This document shows positions 8,060-16,893 of a stretch of DNA of 64,000 nt, piece by piece. Source of the DNA: Bacillota bacterium (GTDB taxonomy: Bacteria; Bacillota; Clostridia; Lachnospirales; Lachnospiraceae); the NCBI GenBank assembly GCA_023391695.1, contig JAEWAK010000072.1, positions 1-64,000 of the forward strand, given 5' to 3'. The notes beneath the pieces were generated by a model, which was not told where the DNA came from, searched no databases, and worked only from the letters and a program-made list of their open reading frames with translations. Both the position numbers and the translations under genes were made by a program. Positions within the stretch are counted from its first letter, which is position 1. Each line of letters opens with the position of its first letter.

Positions 8060-9217
8060 TTAATCAAATAAAAATCTTGCCATAACCATATTGCTTAAAT
8101 CAATGCCTTTATCGGTCAGACAGATTTTTCCCTTATTTTCTCTTATAAGCCCTTCATTTTGTGAATGTTTCAGGACTTCTCCGTAAACCTCCCGTATATT
8201 TTGGCCGAACCGTCCGGCAAATTCATCTTCACTGACTCCTTCGCTCATTCTAAGCCCTAAAAACATGAATTCTTCCATCCGCTTTATTTTCGTCAGTTCC
8301 TCTGAATCCCTGCGTAAACCGGAATGATTTTTCGAAAGTTTTAAGTAAGTTGACAGCTCCTCCTCATTATGGAATCTGGTGTGGTTAAGCAGGGAAGCAG
8401 CCCCCAGGCCAAGCCCTAAATATTCCTTCCCCGTCCAATAAGCGGTATTATGCTTACATGAAAAGTCCTTTTTTGCATAATTGGATATTTCATAACGGTA
8501 ATAGCCGGCACGTTCCAGAAATTCCTTCGTCCTGGCATAAATCAGCCGGTCCAGCTCCTCATCAAGGTCATCTTCACAGAAGCGGTCAAAGAACGGAGTT
8601 CCTTCCTCAATAATCAGACTGTACGCCGAGATATGTTCCGGCTCTAAAGCAACTGCCCTTTCCAGGGTTTTTAACCAGTTATCCAGGGTTTGTCCGGGTA
8701 AAGACGACATCAGGTCAATGTTAATATTCTGAAAGCCCAATTCCCTTGCAGCTTCATAATTTTCCAGAAAAGTTTCAAAGGTATGAATCCTTCCCAAAAG
8801 CTTAAGCTCCCGGTTATCGGCAGACTGGAGCCCAAAGCTTAAGCGGTTGATTCCTGCTTTCTTGTATAAAAGCAATTTATCCCTTGTAATAGTTCCCGGA
8901 TTTATTTCTATGGTGATTTCCGGTATGGCTTCACTCTCCCCGCCATGGTTAAAAACCTCTCTGAGGGTATCCAGAATATCCGCTATAAACTGTCCTTCCA
9001 AAGAAGACGGAGTACCTCCTCCGATAAAAACCGTCTTCACAAGATACTCCGCTGTCAAATGTTTATAGCTTTTTATTTCTGCTATTAAAGCCTTAACGTA
9101 TTTACTTTTCGTAGTCTCATCTGCCGGTGCAGAAAGAAAATCACAATAATCGCATTTTCTGACACAAAAGGGAATGTGTATATATAAACTTAAATCCTTT
9201 TTCTGTCCGTTTAACAT
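8060..9217 (-). CDS. hemW: Radical SAM heme chaperone HemW
   Basis: Radical SAM protein related to HemN but acting as a heme-binding chaperone rather than a coproporphyrinogen dehydrogenase. It has 385 residues. The [4Fe-4S] motif CVRKCDYC gives Cys18, Cys22 and Cys25. The SAM-binding motif GGGTPSSL follows near residue 67. The HemW-type HNTAYW sits near residue 256, and a C-terminal winged-helix HemN_C region closes the protein. Older annotations call this hemN or a coproporphyrinogen III oxidase. It lies directly downstream of lepA on the same strand, a conserved pairing in Firmicutes. A small perfect hairpin precedes its Shine-Dalgarno. Confidence 0.95.
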   Translation of the reverse strand: MLNGQKKDLSLYIHIPFCVRKCDYCDFLSAPADETTKSKYVKALIAEIKSYKHLTAEYLVKTVFIGGGTPSSLEGQFIADILDTLREVFNHGGESEAIPEITIEINPGTITRDKLLLYKKAGINRLSFGLQSADNRELKLLGRIHTFETFLENYEAARELGFQNINIDLMSSLPGQTLDNWLKTLERAVALEPEHISAYSLIIEEGTPFFDRFCEDDLDEELDRLIYARTKEFLERAGYYRYEISNYAKKDFSCKHNTAYWTGKEYLGLGLGAASLLNHTRFHNEEELSTYLKLSKNHSGLRRDSEELTKIKRMEEFMFLGLRMSEGVSEDEFAGRFGQNIREVYGEVLKHSQNEGLIRENKGKICLTDKGIDLSNMVMARFLFD

Positions 9218-9233
9218 ATTAAACTCCCATCCT

Positions 9234-9249
9234 GTGCGCCTTGGCGCAC
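9234..9249. other. Hairpin just upstream of the hemW Shine-Dalgarno
   Basis: GTGCGCC (9234-9240), a TT loop, then GGCGCAC (9243-9249). It occupies most of the lepA-hemW spacer and ends about 16 nt before the hemW ATG. There is no T-run, so an effect on translation or mRNA processing is more likely than termination. Confidence 0.45.
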
Positions 9250-9282
9250 GTACAAATCAGGATAAACTTAACCTCAATTCCT

Positions 9283-11091
9283 TTATTTATCATCCAATTT
9301 TAAAACACTCATGAAAGCCTTCTGCGGTATCTCCACATTACCTACCTGGCGCATACGTTTCTTACCCTCTTTCTGCTTCTCCAAGAGCTTTCTCTTACGG
9401 CTGATATCACCGCCGTAGCATTTGGCAAGTACGTCCTTGCGCATGGCTTTAACGGTTTCTCTGGCTATGATCTTGCTTCCGATGGCAGCCTGGATGGGAA
9501 TTTCAAAGAGCTGTCTGGGGATTTCATCCTTTAATTTCTCACACATTTTCCTGCCTCGTTCATAAGCGGACTCCCCATGTACAATAAAGGACAGGGCATC
9601 CACTTCTTCTTTGTTGATGAGGATATCCAGTTTCACAAGTTCAGACTGTACATACCCTTTTATCTCATAATCAAAGGATGCATAACCCCGGGACCTGGAT
9701 TTTAAGGCATCAAAAAAGTCATAGATAATTTCATTTAACGGAAGCTCATATTTGAGCAATGCTCTGGTGGCTTCCATATATTCCATCCCCAGATAGATTC
9801 CCCGGCGTTCCTGGCACAGATTCATAATGGCACCCACAAATTCTGTGGTTACCATAATCTCCGCACTTACCATGGGTTCCTCCATGAACTGGATTTCCGA
9901 AGGATCCGGCAGATTGGAAGGATTGGTAATTTCAATTACCTGGCCGTCGGTTTTATGAACCTTATAAACTACACCGGGAGCGGTAGTTACAATATCTAAA
10001 TTATATTCTCTCTCCAATCTTTCCTGGATGATTTCCAGATGGAGCAACCCTAAAAAGCCGCAGCGGAATCCAAACCCCAGGGCAATGGAAGTCTCCGGTT
10101 CAAACTGGAGGGCAGCATCATTTAACTGAAGTTTCTCCAGAGCATCCCGTAAATCCGGATATTTTGCCCCGTCAGCCGGATACATGCCGCAATATACCAT
10201 GGAGTTAACCTTTTTATAACCCGGTAAGGCCTGTTTGCAGGGATTCTTAGCGTCCGTCACAGTATCACCTACCCGGGTATCCCTCACATTCTTTAAACTG
10301 GCGGTTATATAACCAACCATACCGGCAGTCAATTCCTCACTGGGGATAAACTGCCCGGCTCCGAAAGTACCGATTTCAACTACTTCCGCAACTGCACCGG
10401 TAGCCATCATTTTTATTTCCGTTCCTTTTACAACCCTGCCTTCCATGATTCGGCAGAATATGATTACCCCTTTATAAGAGTCATATTTGGAATCAAAAAT
10501 CAGTGCCTGTAAGGGCGCGTTAACCTCCCCTTTCGGAGGGGATATTTTGGTTACGATCTGTTCCAGCACTTCTTCTATATTAATGCCGACTTTCGCAGAT
10601 ATTAAAGGTGCATCTTCTGCCTCCAGACCGATCACGTCTTCGATCTCAGCCTTAACCCGTTCCGGTTCGGCACTTGGAAGGTCAATCTTATTTATAACCG
10701 GCATAATGTCCAGATTATGGTCCAGGGCCAGGTATACGTTGGCCAGAGTCTGGGCTTCAATTCCCTGGGCCGCATCTACAACCAGTATGGCTCCTTCACA
10801 GGCGGCAAGGCTTCTGGATACTTCATAATTAAAGTCAACATGACCGGGGGTATCAATAAGGTTAAAGATGTATTCTTCCCCATCCTTTGCCTTATAAACC
10901 GTACGTACCGTCTGTGCCTTTATGGTAATGCCCCGTTCCCGTTCCAGATCCATATTATCAAGTACCTGGGACTGCATTTCCCTGCTGGTCAACAGGCCTG
11001 TCTTTTCTATGATGCGGTCGGCCAGAGTAGATTTTCCATGATCTATATGGGCAATTATGCAAAAATTACGTATTTTGCTTTGGTTTATCAT
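9283..11091 (-). CDS. lepA: Elongation factor 4 (LepA), ribosome-bound GTPase
   Basis: Translational GTPase that acts on the ribosome in elongation or initiation under stress. The 602 residues are full length. The GTPase domain carries the P-loop AHIDHGKST (about 14-22), the switch segment RERGITIKAQT, DTPGH and NKID. EF-G-like domains II, III and V follow, then the EF4-specific C-terminal domain ending with the Lys/Arg-rich segment SRKRKLLEKQKEGKKRMRQVGNVEIPQKAF. A TCCTCC complement (GGAGGA) precedes the ATG at 11091. A good sigma-A-type promoter lies at 11130-11158. hemW follows after a 65-bp spacer. Confidence 0.98.
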   Translation of the reverse strand: MINQSKIRNFCIIAHIDHGKSTLADRIIEKTGLLTSREMQSQVLDNMDLERERGITIKAQTVRTVYKAKDGEEYIFNLIDTPGHVDFNYEVSRSLAACEGAILVVDAAQGIEAQTLANVYLALDHNLDIMPVINKIDLPSAEPERVKAEIEDVIGLEAEDAPLISAKVGINIEEVLEQIVTKISPPKGEVNAPLQALIFDSKYDSYKGVIIFCRIMEGRVVKGTEIKMMATGAVAEVVEIGTFGAGQFIPSEELTAGMVGYITASLKNVRDTRVGDTVTDAKNPCKQALPGYKKVNSMVYCGMYPADGAKYPDLRDALEKLQLNDAALQFEPETSIALGFGFRCGFLGLLHLEIIQERLEREYNLDIVTTAPGVVYKVHKTDGQVIEITNPSNLPDPSEIQFMEEPMVSAEIMVTTEFVGAIMNLCQERRGIYLGMEYMEATRALLKYELPLNEIIYDFFDALKSRSRGYASFDYEIKGYVQSELVKLDILINKEEVDALSFIVHGESAYERGRKMCEKLKDEIPRQLFEIPIQAAIGSKIIARETVKAMRKDVLAKCYGGDISRKRKLLEKQKEGKKRMRQVGNVEIPQKAFMSVLKLDDK

Positions 11092-11129
11092 TATGATTCC
11101 TCCTGCATGAGTGAGTTATTTTCTGTAGT

Positions 11130-11158
11130 ATTATAGCATAGACCTTTCTTAGTTACAA
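11130..11158 (-). promoter_or_regulatory. Promoter of lepA-hemW
   Basis: On the minus strand TTGTAA (11153-11158), a 17-bp spacer and TATAAT (11130-11135), about 40 bp before the lepA start. Confidence 0.8.
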
Positions 11159-11257
11159 GAAAAACAAACATGTCAGGACAACACAGGAAAGAATAATTCT
11201 CCAAAAATCCGGTGGTTTCCGGGTAAGGTTATAATTTTCTTGCATTGAAAGGGTTCC

Positions 11258-13060
11258 CTATAGTCTTTCCGAATTTTTCGCCGCCATACTTAATTGATAA
11301 TTCGCCGCCAGTCCCAGCCCGGTCAAAACCCAGAAGGTGGGTGAGGTCTGCAGGGAGGAGTCATTAAACAGCCCGCTTACCATATAACTGAATGAGGCCA
11401 GCAGGCAGCCAAGGCCTGTCTGCTCCGTGTATCCGGTTATTTTTATCTTTCTGTAAATCCGAAAGGACTGGAGAAAATACAGAAAATAAAAACATAAAAA
11501 CAGTATCAGGGTAATTACTCCTGTTTGAATTCCCGTCATCAGGTACATATTATGAGGCTTTTCGACTAGTGTATAAGGCGTTTTACAATTATTTGCTTTC
11601 CCTACGTGATCCCATTGGGGAAAAGCAAGAAGGAAGGTATCGGGACCCGTACCGATGAGGGGCCTTTTCACTAACAGAGGTATTGACCTGGACCAGATAT
11701 ATCCTCTGCCGGAGGCTATCTGTTCATAATCCTTAAATCCGAAGGTGTCAATTTGAACCAGCTTTTCCAGCTTTTGAAAATCATTCAGGTAAAGATATCC
11801 CTGTTCCTCATCGTAACAAAAATTCCAGTCCGTTCCGTCAATACAGACGGCTAAAAGCTCCCGGCCGTCTATGGTCTCTCTCTTAAACTCTATATCCTGA
11901 AAGGGTTCCGCCCCTAATGTCTTCGTATCAGGATCATATTTGCCGTTGATTCCCTCTCCCTTGTCATTATAAAAGAGCAGGGCATCCTTAACGGAATCCT
12001 CAGAGAACGCCACCTCCAGTACAGTCCCTTTATAGCGGATCGATACCCGGTCTTTGCCGGTAAGTATTTCTTCCAGGGAATCTGCATTCCTGGCTCTGTT
12101 AAAACTTTTAAAGGTATCCCCAAGTTTTGTTATAAAGCGGAAGCCGCTTAAGGAGTCCACCAGTATAAATAGGCCCATACACAGGATTAAACCGGCCAAG
12201 CACTTGTATTTGGCCTGTTTTATACGGTCACGGTAAAAATACCCCAGTACCGGAAAAGTGACAAACAAAGAGACAAATCCGGTTCTTGAATAGGTTTTAA
12301 ACTGGATCAAAAATAAAATAGCAAGCAGTACAATATAAAAAGCTTTTTTCTTTTTTCCTTCCGCGGACAGCATTCTTACCATAAACAAAGGAATCAGCAT
12401 GGTTACATAAACACTGGCATAATTGGGATTAAATAAAGTTAAGGATACCGCATTGGTGCTCAACAGATTTTTGATCTTACCGATATAATCTTCCCAATAA
12501 TCCCTCGGTACAATCAATTTCTGGTACCAGGTAAATTCCATGATATCTTTTCCGAACATCTGGAAAAGCCCGAGGATACCCATTATTACAGTTGAAATGG
12601 ACAAAGCTCTTAATATACTTTTAAAATCTTCCTCCGATTTCACCATCTGGTAGGCATAGACAGATATGACAGCATATCCCAGAAGCACAAAGATATTCTC
12701 AAAATGGGCCATCCCCCCGATCAGGGAAGTATGTACATCCGTGGAAAATACGGCGGATATTATGGCAAATAAGCAATAAATCCCCAGGGGGATATATAGT
12801 CTCATATCTTTAATACGGGAGCGGTACAAGGCAAAATATATGAATAATATAATTCCGGTAATAACGGCAATCAGTATCAGGGCATAACTTTTATAATAAG
12901 AAAAAAAGTCGGAAACAATGTCATTGTCCGGGAACCAGTCATACTTTGCCAAACCGCTTTCATACACAATCAGCCGGGTTATAAAGGGAAGTATTGACAA
13001 TATTAATATAACGGGTATTAATAAATCGTTAAACTCTTTCTTTTTTCTTTTTTGTTGCAT
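11258..13060 (-). CDS. O-antigen ligase/polymerase-like (Wzy_C family) membrane protein
   Basis: A 600-residue multi-pass membrane protein of the O-antigen ligase/polymerase type. In Gram-positive bacteria such proteins are thought to polymerise or attach surface polysaccharide. The start is placed at the ATG at 13060, 6 nt after GGGAGGGTG; an in-frame extension to 13201 lacks hydrophobic or conserved sequence and is ignored. About ten or more membrane segments are visible. A large extracytoplasmic loop of about 170 residues separates the N-terminal part, with FNPNYASVYVTMLIP, from the C-terminal part, with RPLIGTGPDTF and EKPHNMYLMTGIQTG, the segment with the conserved His of the family. No sugar gene cluster adjoins it. 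The substrate is unknown. Confidence 0.8.
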   Translation of the reverse strand: MQQKRKKKEFNDLLIPVILILSILPFITRLIVYESGLAKYDWFPDNDIVSDFFSYYKSYALILIAVITGIILFIYFALYRSRIKDMRLYIPLGIYCLFAIISAVFSTDVHTSLIGGMAHFENIFVLLGYAVISVYAYQMVKSEEDFKSILRALSISTVIMGILGLFQMFGKDIMEFTWYQKLIVPRDYWEDYIGKIKNLLSTNAVSLTLFNPNYASVYVTMLIPLFMVRMLSAEGKKKKAFYIVLLAILFLIQFKTYSRTGFVSLFVTFPVLGYFYRDRIKQAKYKCLAGLILCMGLFILVDSLSGFRFITKLGDTFKSFNRARNADSLEEILTGKDRVSIRYKGTVLEVAFSEDSVKDALLFYNDKGEGINGKYDPDTKTLGAEPFQDIEFKRETIDGRELLAVCIDGTDWNFCYDEEQGYLYLNDFQKLEKLVQIDTFGFKDYEQIASGRGYIWSRSIPLLVKRPLIGTGPDTFLLAFPQWDHVGKANNCKTPYTLVEKPHNMYLMTGIQTGVITLILFLCFYFLYFLQSFRIYRKIKITGYTEQTGLGCLLASFSYMVSGLFNDSSLQTSPTFWVLTGLGLAANYQLSMAAKNSERL

Positions 13061-13182
13061 TTTATTCACCCTCCCGGTTCTTTTCATAAAAACAGAGCAT
13101 GAAGAACCGTTCCCAAAAGAGTGACTTACCAGAGCTCTTTCAGGTCTTATTCTCCATGCCCAATTATAATCCAGCTGCCCAA

Positions 13183-13213
13183 TCAAAACGGGTATCCGCA
13201 TTCCGTTTTGCTA
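13183..13213. repeat. Dispersed palindromic repeat, copy A
   Basis: CAAAACGG (13184-13191) pairs perfectly with CCGTTTTG (13203-13210). It is homologous to copies at 22551, 23919 and 44745 and a partial copy at 19155. In copies B and C the second stem pair is G-C instead of A-T, a compensatory change that supports selection on the hairpin. Here it also lies 3' of the Big2 gene and 5' of the Wzy-like gene. Confidence 0.6.
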
Positions 13214-13237
13214 CAAGCTCATTAAATTCAATAAATA

Positions 13238-14398
13238 TTAATATGCAGTAACCGTAATATTGTATTTAGCGGAATAATCGCCGCAAACAGCTGTAATTAC
13301 AGCTGTTCCTGCTGCTGCCGCTTCTACAAAACCGTCTTTATCCACTTTCACGATGGATTCATCACTGGAAGTAAAAGTTAAAGGTGTTGTGGCATCATAT
13401 GGTTCTTTCAGCAGGTAATAACTTAAAGAGAAATCATTCTTCTCTCCAAGGTAATAGGTTAAGGATACCGTACCGTCTGCCTGCGCATACCATGGGTCGA
13501 TCTTTAAGGAAGTAACCGGGATTTCTTTTACTGTTACTTCAACCGTACCTACTTCCCTCTTCTGTCCGTCAAATTCCTCATATACGGTAACGGTAGCAGT
13601 ACCGATTCCCGTACCGACAGCCATGGTATCGGTGTAACCCCATTCCGTTGTCTCGGCTTTGAAGGATACGATATTGCTGTCTGAAGATTCATAGGAATAA
13701 ACGGCATCCCAGGAATAATTGTTAACTACAAATTTATAGCTGGCACTGTAACTTGAGTTAACGCCCAGCTCAGCTTTTTTGTTTTCGTCACTGATGTATG
13801 ACTGTAACACGGTTACCTGAATGGAACCTAAATTCCGTTTTACCTTATTATAAGTTTCCGTTACGGTTATAGTAGCTTCCCCGCCTTTTAAACCTACTAT
13901 GAATCCGTTCTCGTTTATTTGGGCTACGGACGGATCGGAGGATTCTAACGTATAGGCGGCTTTGAAATTCTTATATTGGATTGGCGGAAGCCAGCCGCTG
14001 TAAGCCATAATTTCCAGGCTTTCTGCTAAGAGCTTGGAATTAACGATATTAACGGCAGAAGTACCAAGCTTAGTCTTTTTGCCTTTATAGGTCTCCGTTA
14101 CCGTGATCTTTACTGTTCCTTTTTTCACACCGGTAATTTTACCGTCTTTGCTTATGGTGGCAATCTTCTTATCACTTGAAGCATAGGTATAGGTTGCACC
14201 TTTTTTGCCGTTTTCAACATAAACATACTCGGGAGTACTTAATATACCTACATTCTTATTAGTAATTCCGACTTTTGCTTTTGCCGCCGCAGCTTCTGCC
14301 CTTGTTACGGTCTGAACCGACGGCAGAAAGCCCACTACTGATGGTGCAATAAATATTACACAAAGAAGTATGGCGATCTTTTTAAACAATTTGTTCAT
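13238..14398 (-). CDS. Secreted protein with Big2-type Ig-like repeats
   Basis: A 386-residue exported protein. A signal peptide (KKIAILLCVIFIAPSVVGF, ending near ARA-EA at about residue 35) precedes about four bacterial Ig-like (Big2/BID_2) domains of 75-90 residues. Each repeat has the family pattern of a Ser/Asp-rich strand followed by hydrophobic-Gly-x-Lys-x-Gly-x-hydrophobic, such as KIATISKDGKITGVKKGTVKITVTE near residue 80 and EATITVTET near residue 175. There is no sortase motif or transmembrane anchor, so it may be released or bind the wall non-covalently. GGAGG precedes the ATG at 14398. A consensus promoter and an unusually long leader lie upstream. Adhesion or wall association is a guess; no enzymatic domain is seen. 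Confidence 0.85.
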   Translation of the reverse strand: MNKLFKKIAILLCVIFIAPSVVGFLPSVQTVTRAEAAAAKAKVGITNKNVGILSTPEYVYVENGKKGATYTYASSDKKIATISKDGKITGVKKGTVKITVTETYKGKKTKLGTSAVNIVNSKLLAESLEIMAYSGWLPPIQYKNFKAAYTLESSDPSVAQINENGFIVGLKGGEATITVTETYNKVKRNLGSIQVTVLQSYISDENKKAELGVNSSYSASYKFVVNNYSWDAVYSYESSDSNIVSFKAETTEWGYTDTMAVGTGIGTATVTVYEEFDGQKREVGTVEVTVKEIPVTSLKIDPWYAQADGTVSLTYYLGEKNDFSLSYYLLKEPYDATTPLTFTSSDESIVKVDKDGFVEAAAAGTAVITAVCGDYSAKYNITVTAY

Positions 14399-14546
14399 AT
14401 AATTCCTCCTGTTTAGCCCGGATTACACATTATCCTCAGGCCTTCCCTGTTGTTTTCAGCTCGGACCTGATTTTAGATTTTTGGCCGCCCAGCCATTCTC
14501 AAAAGTCGTTTCTTGCCATATCGAGCCGCATTTTTTTAACATTGGT

Positions 14547-14575
14547 ATTATATTACAAATTCCGCTGAAAGTCAA
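14547..14575 (-). promoter_or_regulatory. Promoter of the Big2 protein gene
   Basis: On the minus strand TTGACT (14570-14575), a 17-bp spacer and TATAAT (14547-14552). The transcript would have a leader of about 140 nt that can form several stems, for example GCTCG with CGAGC and GGAT with ATCC. I could not match it to a known riboswitch class. Confidence 0.8.
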
Positions 14576-14616
14576 TGAAATACTTTATTTTTCTGGATTT
14601 TTGCCGCATTTTCCAT

Positions 14617-16893
14617 TTATTGGGTAATCTCCGCATTTATTGAGTTGACATACCTTCTTGTGATTTCTCTCGGCCTGGTTATGGCAGAACCAATGACAGC
14701 CGCATGGACTTTCTCTTTCATAATCCGCTGCAGATCCGCCTGTTCCCAGATGCCTCCCTCCGCTATGAGAGGAACTTTTAAGTTCTCTGCCAGGCGTTTG
14801 ATTAAATCGTGGTTTGGAAGGCCGGCGCCCTGTGTGTCTTTGGTATACCCGCATAAGGTGGTCCCCACCATATCAAACCCGATTTCCTGGGCATGGATTC
14901 CTTCTTCGTAGGTTGCGCAGTCAGCCATAAATAACTGCTCCGGATACTTATTCCTTATCTTTTTAAAAAATTCATCCAGGGACAATCCATCCGGCCGGAG
15001 CCGGTTCGTCGCATCCAGGGCAATGATTTCCGGATCCTCTTCCATTAACAAGTCTACTTCCCGTTCCGTCGGGGTTATATAAATGGCAGAATCCTCATAA
15101 TCCTGTTTGTATAAAGCAATTACCGGCAGGTCCACATACTTTTTAATTTCCTTTATATCTTCCGGCGTATTTGCCCGGATTCCCACGGCTCCGCCTTCTT
15201 TTGCCGCCACCGCCATTCTTGCCATAATATAAGAACTATGTAAAGGTTCCTCCTTTAATGCCTGACAGGATACGATCAAACCGCCCTTGATCCGGGCCAG
15301 CACCTGTTGGTTCATCGTTACCGCCTCCTTTCTCTTCTTTTCCGGAAAACTTTCCTCCCGGTCCGTTATGACTTTCTTATAAGAAGCCCTTAAACCTACT
15401 TCAAACATCCTGCACCAGGGCATCCACACCTTATCTATGGAAACAGAATCTATGACAGAAGATAAATACAGTTCCGTAAATTGCTGCAGTTCTTTTCTTA
15501 CCCTTTTGCCTATTACACCGTCCTGTTCTTTAATATCAAAGTAATTCATGCCGTATTTACTTAAATCTTTGGTAATGTTTTTTCTTACCACGGAACAATA
15601 ACCCGCATCTTCAATATACCGTTCCGCCAAAAAGTCCATGTGCCCCTCAGTCCTGCCATAGTGAAAATAGTCCACCCCTTCCGCGATGGAAGTTCCCAGG
15701 GTATTGGCAGAAGTATTCCAGCCTGCATAACCCGCCACCTTATCCAGCAGCCCATTCTGGTTCAGCATCTGTATAAACAAAAGTTCCCCGCCGTTACCAT
15801 AGGCATTATCCCCTATGGTAACAATTTTACCTTCCTGTATCCTCAGCATTATAAAATCGATTAATTCCGGAAGGTTGCGTTCCACGCAATACCCCTTCGA
15901 CTTGCAGGGCTGTTCCGCCGATTCCACTATTTTTTCGGCAGGTGCCGTGATTGCCAGTATGATATCCGCATGTTCATAGGAATCCGTCAGCTGGCAGCCG
16001 GCGGAAAGCACCTGATACCGGATGGTGGTCTCCAGGGAATTTCCTTCATAGATGGGAAGTACTGCTTTGGAACCTTCACTTGCATATTTTACATAAATCT
16101 TAGGTTTCTTTTCCTTAATTTTGTTGATCATCCGGGAAACCAGGGTAAGGCCTACCTCGTCTGCCCCGGGATACATAAGAATCCGGTCAGATAAACCTTC
16201 TTTGGCTATCTTGGCCCTTACCTCTTCCTGATCCATGGCGGCATATCCGTAGGGTGCGGAATCATCCTGGGGAATGACAAGGACATCAATGAAACCCTGC
16301 TTTACATAATTTATCATGGTATAGTTTAATTCCCGGTTACATTCCCTTCTGGCAACATAATCATTTAACTTGTCACAGTCAATTTGGCTTAACAGATAAT
16401 CCAGCTCTGTCCCGTCACTGATTCCAAGGCGGCTTTTATGGACCGCTTCCCCTGCCATATGAATCATGGCCCCATATTGTTCATAATAATCCGGTTCTTC
16501 ATCATCACTTGAATAATCCGGGCAGCGCATGATGACCTGGAATGCATATACGATCAAAGACGGGTTTTCTTCTTTTAAGTTCCTGACCGTCACAGCCAGT
16601 TCTTTTAATTTATCCGCACCGGTATTATGGATCCTGGACGGTACCAGTCCGCCGTACAGCATCATATCCACCGACAGCACCAGTCCGTATGCATCCTTAC
16701 ATTCTTTTTTTAAAAATCCGGCTACACTTATTACATCCGCCGGCCCTTTTTTATTACCCAGCTTTTCCGGCCTGACAATTTCGATATCTTCATGTGCAAA
16801 TAAGCGGCAGGGAAAATTGTAATTACATGGTCTCTCATCTAATGGCAGTAAAACTATTTTCTTTTTCATATCCTTTACCTTTATCCTAATCAT
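14617..16893 (-). CDS. DUF4127 protein fused in frame to ManNAc-6-P 2-epimerase (NanE)
   Basis: One open frame of 758 residues holds two proteins. Residues 1-526 are a DUF4127 family protein (start KKKIVLLPLDERPCNYNFP, then SVDMMLYGGLVPSR and PQDDSAPYGYAAMDQE), whose function is not established. Residues 527-758 are a complete NanE, which converts N-acetylmannosamine-6-P to GlcNAc-6-P. NanE features include YKQDYEDSAIYITPTE with catalytic Lys596, and IAEGGIW with Glu712. The junction encodes PEKKRKEAVTM; the Met codon at 15315 has AGGAGG 8 nt upstream, so NanE can also start on its own. This suggests recent stop-codon loss between two genes, a real bifunctional fusion, or a sequence error. 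The ATG at 16893 overlaps the preceding gene by 8 nt; MKKK at 16869 is an alternative start. Confidence 0.85.
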   Translation of the reverse strand: MIRIKVKDMKKKIVLLPLDERPCNYNFPCRLFAHEDIEIVRPEKLGNKKGPADVISVAGFLKKECKDAYGLVLSVDMMLYGGLVPSRIHNTGADKLKELAVTVRNLKEENPSLIVYAFQVIMRCPDYSSDDEEPDYYEQYGAMIHMAGEAVHKSRLGISDGTELDYLLSQIDCDKLNDYVARRECNRELNYTMINYVKQGFIDVLVIPQDDSAPYGYAAMDQEEVRAKIAKEGLSDRILMYPGADEVGLTLVSRMINKIKEKKPKIYVKYASEGSKAVLPIYEGNSLETTIRYQVLSAGCQLTDSYEHADIILAITAPAEKIVESAEQPCKSKGYCVERNLPELIDFIMLRIQEGKIVTIGDNAYGNGGELLFIQMLNQNGLLDKVAGYAGWNTSANTLGTSIAEGVDYFHYGRTEGHMDFLAERYIEDAGYCSVVRKNITKDLSKYGMNYFDIKEQDGVIGKRVRKELQQFTELYLSSVIDSVSIDKVWMPWCRMFEVGLRASYKKVITDREESFPEKKRKEAVTMNQQVLARIKGGLIVSCQALKEEPLHSSYIMARMAVAAKEGGAVGIRANTPEDIKEIKKYVDLPVIALYKQDYEDSAIYITPTEREVDLLMEEDPEIIALDATNRLRPDGLSLDEFFKKIRNKYPEQLFMADCATYEEGIHAQEIGFDMVGTTLCGYTKDTQGAGLPNHDLIKRLAENLKVPLIAEGGIWEQADLQRIMKEKVHAAVIGSAITRPREITRRYVNSINAEITQ
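15316..15329 (-). promoter_or_regulatory. Internal Shine-Dalgarno for the NanE part
   Basis: On the minus strand AGGAGG (15324-15329) lies 8 nt before the in-frame ATG at 15315. It is inside the long DUF4127-NanE frame, so a free 232-residue NanE could be made. Confidence 0.75.

Noticed and set aside
13061..13201. N-terminal extension of the Wzy-like protein
   Set aside because: The extension is hydrophilic, has no Shine-Dalgarno, overlaps repeat A at its start, and a good start with GGGAGGGTG exists at 13060.
14585..14911. Short frames on both strands over the NanE 3' end
   Set aside because: Shadows of NanE, whose catalytic motifs are intact.
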